Shown: positions 7,980-18,151 of the stretch, piece by piece | Numbering within the stretch: position 1 is the first letter of the stretch | Layout: every line of letters starts with the position of its first letter | Assembly (NCBI RefSeq): GCF_002813915.1 | Contig: NZ_CP019335.1 | Span: 3,951,777 to 4,015,776, forward strand | Reading direction: 5' to 3' | DNA: 64,000 bases | DNA from: Tenacibaculum sp. SZ-18 | GTDB lineage: Bacteria > Bacteroidota > Bacteroidia > Flavobacteriales > Flavobacteriaceae | Program-made: the position numbers and the translations under genes | Notes under the pieces: model-generated | What the model was told of the DNA's origin: nothing | What the model saw: the letters and a program-made list of their open reading frames with translations, nothing else | Databases searched by the model: none

Positions 7980-8426
7980 ATGGCACAATTATATCCACTT
8001 CCAAAGTTTTCGTTTGAGGTAACTTTTGGAGACACGAAGTTTAACTGTACAGAAGTTTCTGGGTTAACTTTTGAAAATAAGATGATTGAGTATCGTGGAG
8101 GAGCAGACAGCGAATACCACAAATCAAAACAACCTGGGATGTTTGAATATCCTAATGTAACTATTAAAAGAGGAACTTTTATAGATAAAAGTAAGCAGTT
8201 TTATGATCAGTGGGCTAAAACAGTGTACTTCCAGGAAGGAGGTGAGCAGTTTAGAGGAGACTTAACAATTAGTATGCTAGATGAAAATGGTGATGCAGCA
8301 GTAACATGGAAATGTCAGAATGCATATATCACTAAGGTTACTCCAACAGATTTAAAGGCAGATGGAAACGAAATTGCAATTGAAACTGCTGAGTTCGTTC
8401 ATGAAAAATTAACAATGATAAGCTAA
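7980..8426 (+). CDS. eCIS inner tube protein (gp19/Afp1-like)
   Basis: A 148-residue phage-tail-tube (T4 gp19-like) protein. Signatures are FSFEVTFGDTKFNCTEVSGLTFE, ESEYHKS-type and PNVTIKRGTF segments, followed by a C-terminal GNEIAIETAEFVHEKL. It forms hexameric rings stacked into the tube that carries cargo. Its stop codon overlaps the start of the second tube gene (TAATG at 8424-8428), indicating translational coupling. Confidence 0.93.
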   Translation: MAQLYPLPKFSFEVTFGDTKFNCTEVSGLTFENKMIEYRGGADSEYHKSKQPGMFEYPNVTIKRGTFIDKSKQFYDQWAKTVYFQEGGEQFRGDLTISMLDENGDAAVTWKCQNAYITKVTPTDLKADGNEIAIETAEFVHEKLTMIS

Positions 8427-8866
8427 TGGGAAATTATTATCCACCTGTAGGTTTTCATTTTAAGGTAGATTTTAAAAGCATTTCTACTAATGATAAAGAT
8501 ATTTCTTTTCAATCGGTTTCAGGTCTCACTGTAGACCTTGAAACTGAAGAAATTGCTGAAGGTGGAGAAAATAGATTCAAGCATAAAATTCCTGTACGTT
8601 CAAAGTTTCCAAACCTAGTTTTAAAACGAGGAATGTTAGTGGGTTCCGAAGTAATAAAATGGTGTAAAAAAGCTTTAGAAAATTTTGAAATTAAGCCGAT
8701 TGATATCAATGTAATGTTACTTGATGAGAAACATGAAGCATTGCAAACTTGGAACATTGTTAAAGCGTATCCAATAAAATGGAGTGTAGGAGACTTTAAT
8801 GCCGAAGAGAACAAACTTGTTATAGAAACTATCGAATTAACCTATCAGTACTTTAAAATCGTATAA
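8426..8866 (+). CDS. Second tube protein (Afp5/Pvc5-like tube initiator)
   Basis: A 146-residue gp19-family paralogue: PPVGFHFKVDF, FQSVSGLTVD, PNLVLKRGML, then NKLVIETIELTYQYF. In Afp/PVC a divergent tube paralogue next to the main tube protein forms the first ring(s) on the baseplate hub. It overlaps the upstream gene by one base and is followed directly by the DUF5908 gene. Confidence 0.88.
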   Translation: MGNYYPPVGFHFKVDFKSISTNDKDISFQSVSGLTVDLETEEIAEGGENRFKHKIPVRSKFPNLVLKRGMLVGSEVIKWCKKALENFEIKPIDINVMLLDEKHEALQTWNIVKAYPIKWSVGDFNAEENKLVIETIELTYQYFKIV

Positions 8867-8867
8867 G

Positions 8868-9029
8868 ATGCCAATAACAATCAAAGAGTTACATATCAAA
8901 ATTAATGTTGATGAAAAATCTAATGATAAACCAAATAATCGAGGATCAAAAGGAGGTAATCAAGATGAAATAATTACTGCTTGTGTTGAAGAGGTAATGG
9001 ATATTCTTAAAAGACAAAACGATCGATAA
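8868..9029 (+). CDS. Small DUF5908-type eCIS protein (Afp6-like position)
   Basis: A 53-residue frame, ATG 8868 to TAA 9027-9029, overlapping the next ATG (TAATG). It starts MPITIKELHIKINVD, the pattern of DUF5908 proteins, and ends in a charged helix (CVEEVMDILKRQNDR). It sits exactly between the tube-initiator and LysM genes, as in known eCIS clusters. Its biochemical role in the particle is not known to me. Confidence 0.85.
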   Translation: MPITIKELHIKINVDEKSNDKPNNRGSKGGNQDEIITACVEEVMDILKRQNDR

Positions 9030-9715
9030 TGAGTCAAGGAGAATTAAAAAAACTTGTAATTAAAGCTTACAAAGACGAAAAGTTTAATGACGAAGTCGCT
9101 GATGGTGAGTTTACAACACTTGTGAATCCTGAAAAGTATATGGTTGCTTACAAACCAGAATACACGGAAGAACAAGGGCAAGGAACAAGTGGTTGGCATC
9201 CTAAGTTTGCTAAAATTGCTCCACAAGAGATTGATCTAGATTTACTATTTGATAGCTCAGGAGTCATTGATGGTGAAGCCGATTATGTAGACGGAATTAT
9301 TGGTAAGATAGAAGATTTTAAACGTATTGTTTTTGAGTACGACGGAGATAAGCACAAACCAAACTATCTAATGGTAAAATGGGGCGCATTACTTTTCAAA
9401 GGTTCTTTAGTCGACTTGTCTATTGAATACCGATTGTTTGCTCCAGATGGAACTCCCATAAGAGCAAATGCTAAGCTTAAGCTTAAAGGAACTATTGATG
9501 ACGATTTGAGAGTTGCAAGAGAGAATAATCAGTCACCAGATTTAACGCATTACAGAAAGGTAAAAGCAGGAGAAACATTACCCTTAATGTGTCATCGCAT
9601 TTATGGAGATCCAAAGTATTATTTGGAAGTAGCTCGAGTAAATAATATCACACAGTTTAGAAAATTAAAAACAGGTCAAGAATTGTTTTTTCCACCATTA
9701 CAAAAGTTTGCCTAA
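9029..9715 (+). CDS. eCIS LysM baseplate hub protein (Afp7-like)
   Basis: A 228-residue protein with a CIS tube/hub adaptor domain (about 20-165; EFTTLVNPEKYMV, GTSGWHPKFAK) and a C-terminal LysM-like segment (about 175-226; YRKVKAGETLPLMCHRIYGD, then LKTGQELFFPP). It corresponds to Afp7/Pvc7, which links the tube to the VgrG-like spike. Its stop is followed at once by the spike gene ATG at 9716. Confidence 0.9.
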   Translation: MSQGELKKLVIKAYKDEKFNDEVADGEFTTLVNPEKYMVAYKPEYTEEQGQGTSGWHPKFAKIAPQEIDLDLLFDSSGVIDGEADYVDGIIGKIEDFKRIVFEYDGDKHKPNYLMVKWGALLFKGSLVDLSIEYRLFAPDGTPIRANAKLKLKGTIDDDLRVARENNQSPDLTHYRKVKAGETLPLMCHRIYGDPKYYLEVARVNNITQFRKLKTGQELFFPPLQKFA

Positions 9716-11461
9716 ATGAATAATACCGGAGTCATAAAAACTTCTAAAAGTGCAGATTTAATCACTTTTAAAATCTTAATTGAAGGGGAGGAACTTTCGA
9801 AAGTGTATCAAGTAAAAAATATTACGGTTTCAAAAGAAGTTAATAAAATACCTACCGCACAAATAATTTTGATTGATGGCGATCCTGCAGAAAGAGATTT
9901 TAAATTAAGTAATGAGGATTTATTAATTCCTGGTAAGAAAATTGAAATTACAGCAGGTTATCACTCTGATGAAGAAACTATTTTCAAAGGAATTGTAATT
10001 AAACATAATCTCAGAATTAGAGCAAAATCAGCTCAATTAATAATTGAGTGTAAAGATGAAGCTGTAAAGATGACCATAGGAAGAAAAAGTAAGTACTTCT
10101 ATGAGAGTTCTGATAGTGACATTTTTGAGGAAATCATTGGGGATTATGGATTAACGAACAATATTGAAAATACAAATCATACGCATCAAGAACTTGTTCA
10201 GTACAATGCTTCTGATTGGGATTTTTTAGTGTCAAGAGCGCAAGCAAATGGGAAGCTTTGTTTTATCGATGATGGAACCATAACTATTGCTAAACCAGAT
10301 ATAGGTCAATCAGAAGTTGAAACGGTAACCTTTGGAGGTTCACTATTAGATTTCGATGCTGAAATTGATGCTCGTCATCAAGTATCTAAAGTTGCTGCGT
10401 ATGGATGGAATCATGCCGATCAAGAATTAGTCGAAGTTGAAGGGAAAGATCCGAGTGTTAGTTTAAATGGAAATTTAAGTTCTGGAGATTTAAGTGATGT
10501 TATTGGATTAGAAAATTTAGAACTTCGACATGGAGGGGTTGTTACGGATACAGAACTTCAAGATTGGGCAGATGCAAAATGGTTATTTCAACAATTAGCA
10601 AAAGTTCGAGGAAGAATTAAATTTCAAGGTATTCCATCGGTAAAACCTAATACTGTATTAAAACTAGAAGGTGTTGGAGATCGTTTTAATGGAAACATTT
10701 ATGTAACAGGTGTACAGCACGTTATTACAAATGGAAACTGGGTGGCGAATGCACAATTTGGTTTGTCAACCGAATGGTTTTCAGAAACATTCGATATCTC
10801 ATCTAAACCAGCTTCAGGATTATTACCAGCTATTCAAGGATTACAAGTTGGAATTGTTTCACAATTAGAAGAAGACCCTGATGGAGAAGATAGAATTCTA
10901 GTTCAAATTCCAATCATCAATAATGAAGAAGAAGGAATTTGGTGTAGAGTTTCATCCCCGGATGCAGGAGAAAATAGAGGTATTTATTTCCGACCAGAAA
11001 TTGGTGATGAAGTCATTGTTGGTTTTATCAATCAAGATCCAAATGATGCAATTGTATTAGGAATGCTCCACAGCAGTGCAAAACCATCACCGATAACTGC
11101 CACAGATGATAATCATGAAAAAGGAATCATTACACGAAGTGAGATGAAAGTTTTATTTGATGATGATAAAAAGGTTATCACAATTGAAACGCCAGCAGGT
11201 AAAGTTATCTCTCTTGATGAAGATAAAGGAGCAATTACAATTGAAGATGATAATTCTAATGTTATAATTATAAACAGTGATGGTATATCAATGGAAAGTG
11301 CCGGAGATATTGCCATAAAAGCATCAGGGGATGTAAATATTGAAGGAACTAATGTAAGCATTGCAGCGAATGCTGAATTTAAAGCGGAAGGAAGTGCTGG
11401 AGCGGAGGTTTCAACAAGTGCAATTGCTGTATTAAAAGGTTCATTAGTTCAAATTAATTAA
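9716..11461 (+). CDS. eCIS VgrG-like spike protein (Afp8/Pvc8)
   Basis: A 581-residue spike. The N-terminal half matches the gp27-like VgrG hub (KITAGYHSDEETIFKGIVIKH, YNASDWDFLVSRAQANG). The middle has a gp5 OB-fold (VGIVSQLEEDPDGEDRILVQI, WCRVSSPDAGENRGIYFRPEIGDEVIVGF). The end is a beta-helix needle of short repeats (SDGISMESAGDIAIKASGDV). It forms the trimer that punctures the target and carries the PAAR tip. There is no extra C-terminal effector domain. Confidence 0.95.
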   Translation: MNNTGVIKTSKSADLITFKILIEGEELSKVYQVKNITVSKEVNKIPTAQIILIDGDPAERDFKLSNEDLLIPGKKIEITAGYHSDEETIFKGIVIKHNLRIRAKSAQLIIECKDEAVKMTIGRKSKYFYESSDSDIFEEIIGDYGLTNNIENTNHTHQELVQYNASDWDFLVSRAQANGKLCFIDDGTITIAKPDIGQSEVETVTFGGSLLDFDAEIDARHQVSKVAAYGWNHADQELVEVEGKDPSVSLNGNLSSGDLSDVIGLENLELRHGGVVTDTELQDWADAKWLFQQLAKVRGRIKFQGIPSVKPNTVLKLEGVGDRFNGNIYVTGVQHVITNGNWVANAQFGLSTEWFSETFDISSKPASGLLPAIQGLQVGIVSQLEEDPDGEDRILVQIPIINNEEEGIWCRVSSPDAGENRGIYFRPEIGDEVIVGFINQDPNDAIVLGMLHSSAKPSPITATDDNHEKGIITRSEMKVLFDDDKKVITIETPAGKVISLDEDKGAITIEDDNSNVIIINSDGISMESAGDIAIKASGDVNIEGTNVSIAANAEFKAEGSAGAEVSTSAIAVLKGSLVQIN

Positions 11462-11482
11462 GGTCAAAAATTAAAATAAAAA

Positions 11483-11773
11483 ATGGGAAATCCAGCAGCT
11501 AGAGTTACAGATATGCATGTTTGTCCGATGGTATCAGGAACTGTACCGCATGTTGGCGGACCAATTTTACCAGCTGGGGAACCTACAGTTTTAATAGGTG
11601 GAATGCCGGCAGCCAGGGTTGGAGATATGGCAACATGTACTGGTCCACCAGATAGTATTGTAGGAGGTTCGGGAACAGTTTTAATTGGCGGAATGCCCGC
11701 TGCAAGATTAGGAGATAGTACCGCCCATGGAGGTACAATTGTAACAGGAGAATTCACAGTTTTAATAGGTTAA
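11483..11773 (+). CDS. PAAR-domain spike tip protein (Afp10-like)
   Basis: A 96-residue protein consisting of PAAR repeats only: NPAARVTDMHVCP, GGMPAARVGDMATC, GGMPAARLGDSTAHGG, each followed by TVLIG. The Cys and His residues are those expected to bind the metal at the tip. PAAR proteins sharpen the VgrG spike. It is placed directly after the spike gene and 2 bp before the gp25-like gene. Confidence 0.95.
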   Translation: MGNPAARVTDMHVCPMVSGTVPHVGGPILPAGEPTVLIGGMPAARVGDMATCTGPPDSIVGGSGTVLIGGMPAARLGDSTAHGGTIVTGEFTVLIG

Positions 11774-11775
11774 AA

Positions 11776-12189
11776 ATGGAAAGCAAAAAAGCTTTTTTAG
11801 GAATAGGGTGGGGTTTCCCTCCTGAGTTTTCAGAAGATTTAAATGAGGTTGTAATGATTTCTGAAGAAGAGGATATAAAAAGTAGTTTGGAAATTTTATT
11901 GAATACACGATTGGGAGAGCGTGTAATGTTACCAAATTACGGATGTAATCTTCAAGACTTACTTTTTGAAAAGTTAGACAGAACCCTAATTACTTACACG
12001 AAGGAACTTATTGAAACAGCAATTCTTTATCATGAACCAAGAATTGATGTAATTAAAATTGATATCTCAGAAACAGATCCTTTAGAAGGTCAACTAGTGA
12101 TAAAAATTGATTACAGAATAAGAGCTACAAATAGTAGAACAAATGTTGTTTTTCCTTTTTATAAAGGAGAAGGAACAGATATAAACTAA
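11776..12189 (+). CDS. eCIS gp25-like baseplate protein (Afp9-like)
   Basis: A 137-residue gp25/IraD-fold protein: WGFPPEF near the start, then DIKSSLEILLNTRLGERVMLPNYGCNL, the classic gp25 signature, and a C-terminal VIKIDYRIRATN strand region. It nucleates sheath polymerisation at the baseplate (established for gp25 and Afp9). Confidence 0.93.
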   Translation: MESKKAFLGIGWGFPPEFSEDLNEVVMISEEEDIKSSLEILLNTRLGERVMLPNYGCNLQDLLFEKLDRTLITYTKELIETAILYHEPRIDVIKIDISETDPLEGQLVIKIDYRIRATNSRTNVVFPFYKGEGTDIN

Positions 12190-12197
12190 AAAGAATC

Positions 12198-15100
12198 ATG
12201 AGTAAAATCCTACCTAATATATTAACCCGTAATGGAGCTGGACAGGAGCAACGATTTATAAGTGCTTTGCATCCTGAAAATTTCGAATTACATGATTTTA
12301 CTATAGAAGATTGGATACTATTCGCTTATAATTTTTCTAAAAACATAAATTACTTTTCTACAAATAACTATGAGGTTGCTTCAGGAGATTGGCAAAACTT
12401 TTATAAGAGGTTAACTACTGATGCTATTCCATTCAGAGGGACCAGAGAATATGATAAACTAAAAGAAACGATAAGTGATAATTTAAAGGAATTATCAAAA
12501 GAATCTAAATTGACGCCTCATCTTACACTTTTTGTATGTTTTCTTAATTTATTAGAGTTATCTAAAAAGAGATTCAATCAACTTACAAAACGTCATTTAG
12601 ATTTTTATTACAAAGAAATACTACAAGTTGACAAAAGAGAACCAATTGCTGATCAAGCACATGTTGTTTTTGAGTTAGCTAAGAAAATCACAGAGCAACA
12701 AATACAAGAGGGAACTTCTTTAGATGCAAAAAAAGATGCTCTTGGTAATGTAAGAATTTATAAAACAAACGAAGAGTTAATTGCGAATAAAACTGTGGTC
12801 AGCCAAATTAAAACGGTTTACAATAGTAACAAAGAAGAGTTACAAAAAATAAAAGTAAGCTCAAATGCAAAAACAAAAGATGTTTTAGAAGAACCTCTAC
12901 AAGAAGATAAACCATATTGGTATCCATTTGGTTATCCATCAATAGCCAAGAATGTAAACGAATTACCAGATGCCAACTTAGGTTTTTCAATTGCTTCTCC
13001 AATGTTGTTTCTAGAAGAGGGTTTACGTACTATAATACTAACTTTTAAATTCAATGATAATTTCACTAAAGAGAAATTAAATATTGATGAAATCCTAGAA
13101 ACGATAACCATTTTTGGAAGTGGTAGTGAAAAGTGGATTCAACCAGAACTAACCTTAATAAATGGTGCGAGTGCTGGTGAATTAGATACTGATATAAAAG
13201 AAATTAGCTTCACGCTTCAGTTAGATTATGATACTGAGCCATTGGTTAATTATAACCAAGAGTTATTTCTTACAAAGTATGATACAAAACATCCTTTAGT
13301 TCGTTTCGAGTTTGACATGTCTAATTCATCAAGTTATAATTTTTATAAAATATTAGCGGAAAATACTTTGAATGAAATCATTATCAATGTTGATGTAGCA
13401 GGTGTAAAGTCAGTTACTATTGAAAATGATAATGGACGTTTAAAACCAAATAAACCTTTTAATCCATTTACAACTCGACCAATTTCTGGAAGTAATTTTT
13501 CAGTGAATTACCAAGAAGCTTTTTCAAAAAAATGGACGAACTTCACAGTTAATTTAAATTGGAAAAATGTACCAGATGATTTACAAAATTGGTATGCAGC
13601 TTATGTCAATTCCTCTAGTTTCTCATCTATTACTGAGTATGGAAATGCAATTAAAAATACCATCGGAATTGAAAGTCGAAACTTAATTGTATCAGGTTCC
13701 GATTATTTTAAAATAGAGAAAAGATTATTACATACAGGAGGAGTCTCAAAAGAAACAGCAGGTGAAATAATGAATCTTTTTTCAAGAGATGAAATTGAAG
13801 ATGGAGACAATAAAGAAGTTATCTATTCATCAAAAATTACGACTCAAAATGTTGCTAATTCTTACGCGATTGATAAAGCTGGACCATTGCAATTGTCACT
13901 GGAACAGTCTTTCTTACATGAATTGTATCCAAGATTATACGCGCTTGCTGTAAGTTCTCAAAATTTGGATATTGACTTACCAAATGAACCTTATACACCT
14001 TTAATAGAAAGCATTTCTGTGGACTATGTAGCTGAGGAATCTTTAGTACTTTCAGAAGCTTCAAGTAAGACAAATAGAATTCAATTGTTCCATGAACACG
14101 CATTCGGACAAAGCGAAGAGAATTATTCAAAAAAGAAAGTTTTACAAGAAGAGAAAAATATTATAGATGTCTTCGATAAAGATACAATTCAAACTTTTTT
14201 AGTTCCAAGATATTGTAAAGGAGGTCATTTATTTATTGGGTTAGAAAATGTTGTAAATCAACAAAATGTAGCATTGTTAATTCAGGTTTTAGAAGGGAGT
14301 GAAAATCCTTTAGTTCCTAGTTTTAGCGATTCCGAAAAAGTACACTGGTCAGTCTTATGTGATAATAAATGGAAAAGTCTGGAGAGTAATATCATCTCAA
14401 ATGATACCGATAATTTTTTAAAGTCTGGAATTATTAACATTTCAATTCCGAGAGAAGCAACTTCCAATAACACATTACTTCCAGAGGGCTTTGTTTGGAT
14501 CAAAGCTCAAATGAATAGAGAATTCGATGCTGTTTGTCAAGCAATAGATATCCATGCTCAGGCGGTCGTAGCAACTTTTGAAAATAATTCCAATGAGGTG
14601 AGTCACTTAAAAGATGGATTACCATCAGGGACTATTAAAAAAATGGTGACAAGAATTCCGCAAGTAAAGTCAATAACTCAACCTTACAATGCGTTCGGAG
14701 GAAGTTCTGAAGAGACAGATGAGAATTTTTATCGCAGAATAAGTGAACGTTTACGGCACAAAAATAGAGCAATAACTCTTTGGGATTATGAACATATCAT
14801 ATTACAAGAGTTCCCAGAAATTTATAAAGTAAAATGTTTAAATCATACTTCTGATAAAAGTTTTACATCAGCAGGAAATGTAACAATTGTTGTTGTACCA
14901 GATACGGTAAACAAAAATGTTTTTGATATTTATCAACCACGAGTAAGCATGGCTTTATTGAATAAAATTAGCAATCATGTAAATGAACTAAATACGCTTC
15001 ATGTAAAAGCAAAAGTTATCAATCCAAATTATGAAGAAGTAACCATTGGTTTAGAAGCTAAATTCTACGATGGTTATGACGAGAACTTTTACAAAGAACA

Positions 15101-15389
15101 ACTCAAAACAGATATAACCAAATTCTTATCTCCTTGGGCTTTTGATGATGCAAAAGAAGTAACATTTGGAGTAATGCTTCATAAAAGTGTATTAATCGAT
15201 TATATAGAAAAACTTTCGTATGTCGATTATTTACAGAATGTTACTATGAATGAGGATGCAGATATTTACAAAATTGTACCAACAGATCCCAAGTCCATTT
15301 TAGTTTCAGCGAAAGAACATTCAATAAGTACCGTATTAACAACATGTAAAGGAAAAAAAACTAAGATAGAACCTGTATGTCAACTATAA
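12198..15389 (+). CDS. eCIS baseplate wedge protein (Afp11-like, gp6/baseplate J)
   Basis: A 1063-residue protein. The C-terminal third has the baseplate J pattern: ITQPYNAFGGSSEETDENFYRRISERLRHKNRAI with WDYEHIILQEFPEIYKVKC, matching Afp11/Pvc11. The first 700 residues are a long family-specific extension. It forms the wedge ring of the baseplate with the next gene product. Its end overlaps the next ATG by 13 bp, suggesting translational coupling. Confidence 0.9.
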   Translation: MSKILPNILTRNGAGQEQRFISALHPENFELHDFTIEDWILFAYNFSKNINYFSTNNYEVASGDWQNFYKRLTTDAIPFRGTREYDKLKETISDNLKELSKESKLTPHLTLFVCFLNLLELSKKRFNQLTKRHLDFYYKEILQVDKREPIADQAHVVFELAKKITEQQIQEGTSLDAKKDALGNVRIYKTNEELIANKTVVSQIKTVYNSNKEELQKIKVSSNAKTKDVLEEPLQEDKPYWYPFGYPSIAKNVNELPDANLGFSIASPMLFLEEGLRTIILTFKFNDNFTKEKLNIDEILETITIFGSGSEKWIQPELTLINGASAGELDTDIKEISFTLQLDYDTEPLVNYNQELFLTKYDTKHPLVRFEFDMSNSSSYNFYKILAENTLNEIIINVDVAGVKSVTIENDNGRLKPNKPFNPFTTRPISGSNFSVNYQEAFSKKWTNFTVNLNWKNVPDDLQNWYAAYVNSSSFSSITEYGNAIKNTIGIESRNLIVSGSDYFKIEKRLLHTGGVSKETAGEIMNLFSRDEIEDGDNKEVIYSSKITTQNVANSYAIDKAGPLQLSLEQSFLHELYPRLYALAVSSQNLDIDLPNEPYTPLIESISVDYVAEESLVLSEASSKTNRIQLFHEHAFGQSEENYSKKKVLQEEKNIIDVFDKDTIQTFLVPRYCKGGHLFIGLENVVNQQNVALLIQVLEGSENPLVPSFSDSEKVHWSVLCDNKWKSLESNIISNDTDNFLKSGIINISIPREATSNNTLLPEGFVWIKAQMNREFDAVCQAIDIHAQAVVATFENNSNEVSHLKDGLPSGTIKKMVTRIPQVKSITQPYNAFGGSSEETDENFYRRISERLRHKNRAITLWDYEHIILQEFPEIYKVKCLNHTSDKSFTSAGNVTIVVVPDTVNKNVFDIYQPRVSMALLNKISNHVNELNTLHVKAKVINPNYEEVTIGLEAKFYDGYDENFYKEQLKTDITKFLSPWAFDDAKEVTFGVMLHKSVLIDYIEKLSYVDYLQNVTMNEDADIYKIVPTDPKSILVSAKEHSISTVLTTCKGKKTKIEPVCQL

Positions 15390-18100
15390 ATCAACATATC
15401 ACAATTCCTAAAAATAGTACATCGAATAACGATCTAGATTTTCATTTTTTACGTCAAGAAGGAATCAGTTATTTGGAAAAGTTAGGAGGTAAACTTTGGA
15501 CCGATTTTAATTCGCATGATCCCGGAATTACCATTTTAGAAATGCTGTGCTATGCAATTACCGATTTAGGAATGAGAATAGATTCTCCTTTAGAGAATTT
15601 ATTAGCATCAAAAGATCCTAAAAAGGCAATTCAACAACAGTTTTATAAAGCTTCAGAGATTTTTCCATCAAAACCAGTAAATGAATTAGACTATCGTAAA
15701 TTATTCATTGATATTCCTGGAGTTAAAAATTGTTGGTTAAGAAAGTTTGAAAAAACGGTACATGTCGATTGCAAAAATAGTTTGTTGTCTTATGAAAAGT
15801 TCCATGAAATTCCAGAAGAGTTTCAAAAGGATTTTAAGTTAAAAGGTTTGTATTCTTTATTGGTAGATTTTGAAGATAATACAGACAATACTGAAGTTAC
15901 TAATACCATAAAAACGATTTATCATAATCATCGAAACTTATGTGAAGATTTAGTAGAAATTAAACAGGTAAAAACTCAGCCTATTGCAGTTTGTGCAAAT
16001 ATCGATGTCTTTACTGAAGTTGATGAAGAATGGGTATATGCAAATATTTTATATCAAATAGAAAATTATTTATCTCCTTCATTGCAATTCTACTCGTTGA
16101 AAGAAATGCAAGAAAAAGAATATACTACAGACGAAATTTTTGAAGGTCCAGTTTTAGAACATGGATTTATTGATTCAGAAGAACTTAAAGAAGCAGAATT
16201 GAGAGGAGAGGTGAGACTTTCAGACATCATGAAAATTATTATGAATGTTGAAGGAGTCAAATTAATTAAAGACATTTCAGTAGGTTTTTGTGACGAAACT
16301 ATTGTACAGGAAAATAAGTGGGTTGTTTGTATCGATCCTGATAAGAAACCTGTTTTGTGTAGTAAAAGTTCGTTTAACTTTACAAAAGGATTTTTACCAC
16401 TGAACTTAAATTACGATCGAGTTTATGAATATAAAACTCAAATAGAAAAGGACGCTTTTGTAGCGCAAGAAATCACTCCAGATGATTTAGAACTAGAAAT
16501 TCCCAATGGAGTTCCTTTGAATTCAGAGGAATATACGACAATTCAAAACGATTTTCCTGATACGTACGGAATAGGGCAAGAAGGTTTATCAATACATGTT
16601 ACAGAGGAAAGAAGAGCAAAGGCGAAACAATTAAAAGGTTACTTAACATTTTTTGATCAAATATTAGCGACATATTTCAAACATTTATCTGAGGTAAGCA
16701 CAATGCTTTCTGTATCAGGTGTTGAAACTCGCTCTTATTTTACACAGGCGATAAAAGATATTAAAGATTTCGATGATTTAGTAAATGAATACCCACAATC
16801 AAATGATTTCGAGTTAACGCATCTTTTACTAAATCAATTCGATAATAATATTCAAAGAAGAAATACTGTTTTAGATCATTTAATTGCTCGGTTTGCTGAA
16901 AGATTTGGGGAGTATACATTTTTAATGAAAGCTTTATACGGAACAGCTACTGATGAAATTGTATTAGCAAATAAAGAAGCTTTCTTAAAGGATTATAAAG
17001 TTATAAGTGCCAATAGAGGTCTAGCTTTCAATTACTATGATCAATCAAAAGCAAACCTTTGGAATACCTCGAATATTTCTGGATTTCAAAAAAGAATTGC
17101 GCGATTGATGGGAGTAACTAATGAAAAAAGAAGACATTTAACAGATTCTAATGTTGAGGTATATGACTTAATTAACAGTGATAATGAACTTGTATATCGC
17201 TGGCGAATAAAAGATAATCAAGGAAATATTGTACTATCTGCTACTGAGGACTATGCAACTACAGCACTTGCAATCGAAGAATTATACTTTACCGCATTAC
17301 AAATTGTTCAGACTTCAGAAAAGGAAGTTGAAAATGCTTTTGAAGAATCATTTATTGATGGGTCTCAAGTAGGTTTCTTTATAATTAATGAAACAGAACC
17401 TGAAGATTCTAAAACCCCAATTCGTTACTCATTTAACATTATAAATCCTAAAAAATCAGAAGATAGTACAGATTTTATCATCGCTAGACAGTTCAAATAT
17501 TATGACAATTTAGATGAATTGAAAGAGGGTATATTGAATATCATTAAGTTCATGAAAGTGGAGTTTACTGAAGAAGGAATTTTTCTAGTGGAACACATGT
17601 TGTTACGTCCAGATGTTACAACCAATACAACCAAAGAATTTCTTCCAATTTGTACCGATAATTGCGATGATTATGGAACGATAGATCCGTATTCATATCG
17701 CGTAAGTATTGTACTTCCCGGATTTACATATCGTTTCTCAAATCCTGATTTCAGAATATACATGGAAAATATAATCCGAGAAGAACTACCAGCTCACATA
17801 CTTCCTAGAATTTGTTGGGTTGGAGCGAGAAAAGGAATATCTGAGGATAATGACTTGTTCCGATTCGAAAAAGCATTTAAAGAATACTTGTTCGAAAAAA
17901 CCAAACTTGAACAAGAACAGCCTACTCTGGAATTAAAAAACGTAATAATGGCAATGCAAGAATTAAATACAGTATATCCAGCAGGAAGATTAACGGATTG
18001 TAATGCTGAAAATGAAGCACTTGACGGAAGGGTCATACTAGGTCAATCAAGTATTGGTATGATTGAACAAGACACAGAAAAAAGCACGAATAACAACTAA
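15377..18100 (+). CDS. eCIS second baseplate wedge protein (Afp12-like)
   Basis: A 907-residue protein. The N-terminal LWTDFNSHDPGITILEMLCYAITDLGMRI is the hallmark of Afp12/Pvc12-type baseplate proteins (also seen in baseplate J relatives). The C-terminal part has VEHMLLRPD and AHILPRICWVG. It is translated from an ATG inside the end of the upstream wedge gene, so the two are coupled. Cys-containing segments near 770-790 are unusual but fit the family. Confidence 0.88.
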   Translation: MSTINQHITIPKNSTSNNDLDFHFLRQEGISYLEKLGGKLWTDFNSHDPGITILEMLCYAITDLGMRIDSPLENLLASKDPKKAIQQQFYKASEIFPSKPVNELDYRKLFIDIPGVKNCWLRKFEKTVHVDCKNSLLSYEKFHEIPEEFQKDFKLKGLYSLLVDFEDNTDNTEVTNTIKTIYHNHRNLCEDLVEIKQVKTQPIAVCANIDVFTEVDEEWVYANILYQIENYLSPSLQFYSLKEMQEKEYTTDEIFEGPVLEHGFIDSEELKEAELRGEVRLSDIMKIIMNVEGVKLIKDISVGFCDETIVQENKWVVCIDPDKKPVLCSKSSFNFTKGFLPLNLNYDRVYEYKTQIEKDAFVAQEITPDDLELEIPNGVPLNSEEYTTIQNDFPDTYGIGQEGLSIHVTEERRAKAKQLKGYLTFFDQILATYFKHLSEVSTMLSVSGVETRSYFTQAIKDIKDFDDLVNEYPQSNDFELTHLLLNQFDNNIQRRNTVLDHLIARFAERFGEYTFLMKALYGTATDEIVLANKEAFLKDYKVISANRGLAFNYYDQSKANLWNTSNISGFQKRIARLMGVTNEKRRHLTDSNVEVYDLINSDNELVYRWRIKDNQGNIVLSATEDYATTALAIEELYFTALQIVQTSEKEVENAFEESFIDGSQVGFFIINETEPEDSKTPIRYSFNIINPKKSEDSTDFIIARQFKYYDNLDELKEGILNIIKFMKVEFTEEGIFLVEHMLLRPDVTTNTTKEFLPICTDNCDDYGTIDPYSYRVSIVLPGFTYRFSNPDFRIYMENIIREELPAHILPRICWVGARKGISEDNDLFRFEKAFKEYLFEKTKLEQEQPTLELKNVIMAMQELNTVYPAGRLTDCNAENEALDGRVILGQSSIGMIEQDTEKSTNNN

Positions 18101-18151
18101 ATAGAATCAAAAAGACAAGGTGTTTAACGACACAGCCAAAACACATTCGGT

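Noticed and set aside
11464..11757. 97-codon minus-strand frame opposite the PAAR gene
   Set aside because: It mirrors the Gly/Pro-rich PAAR repeats; the plus-strand frame has the PAAR signature and fits the operon.
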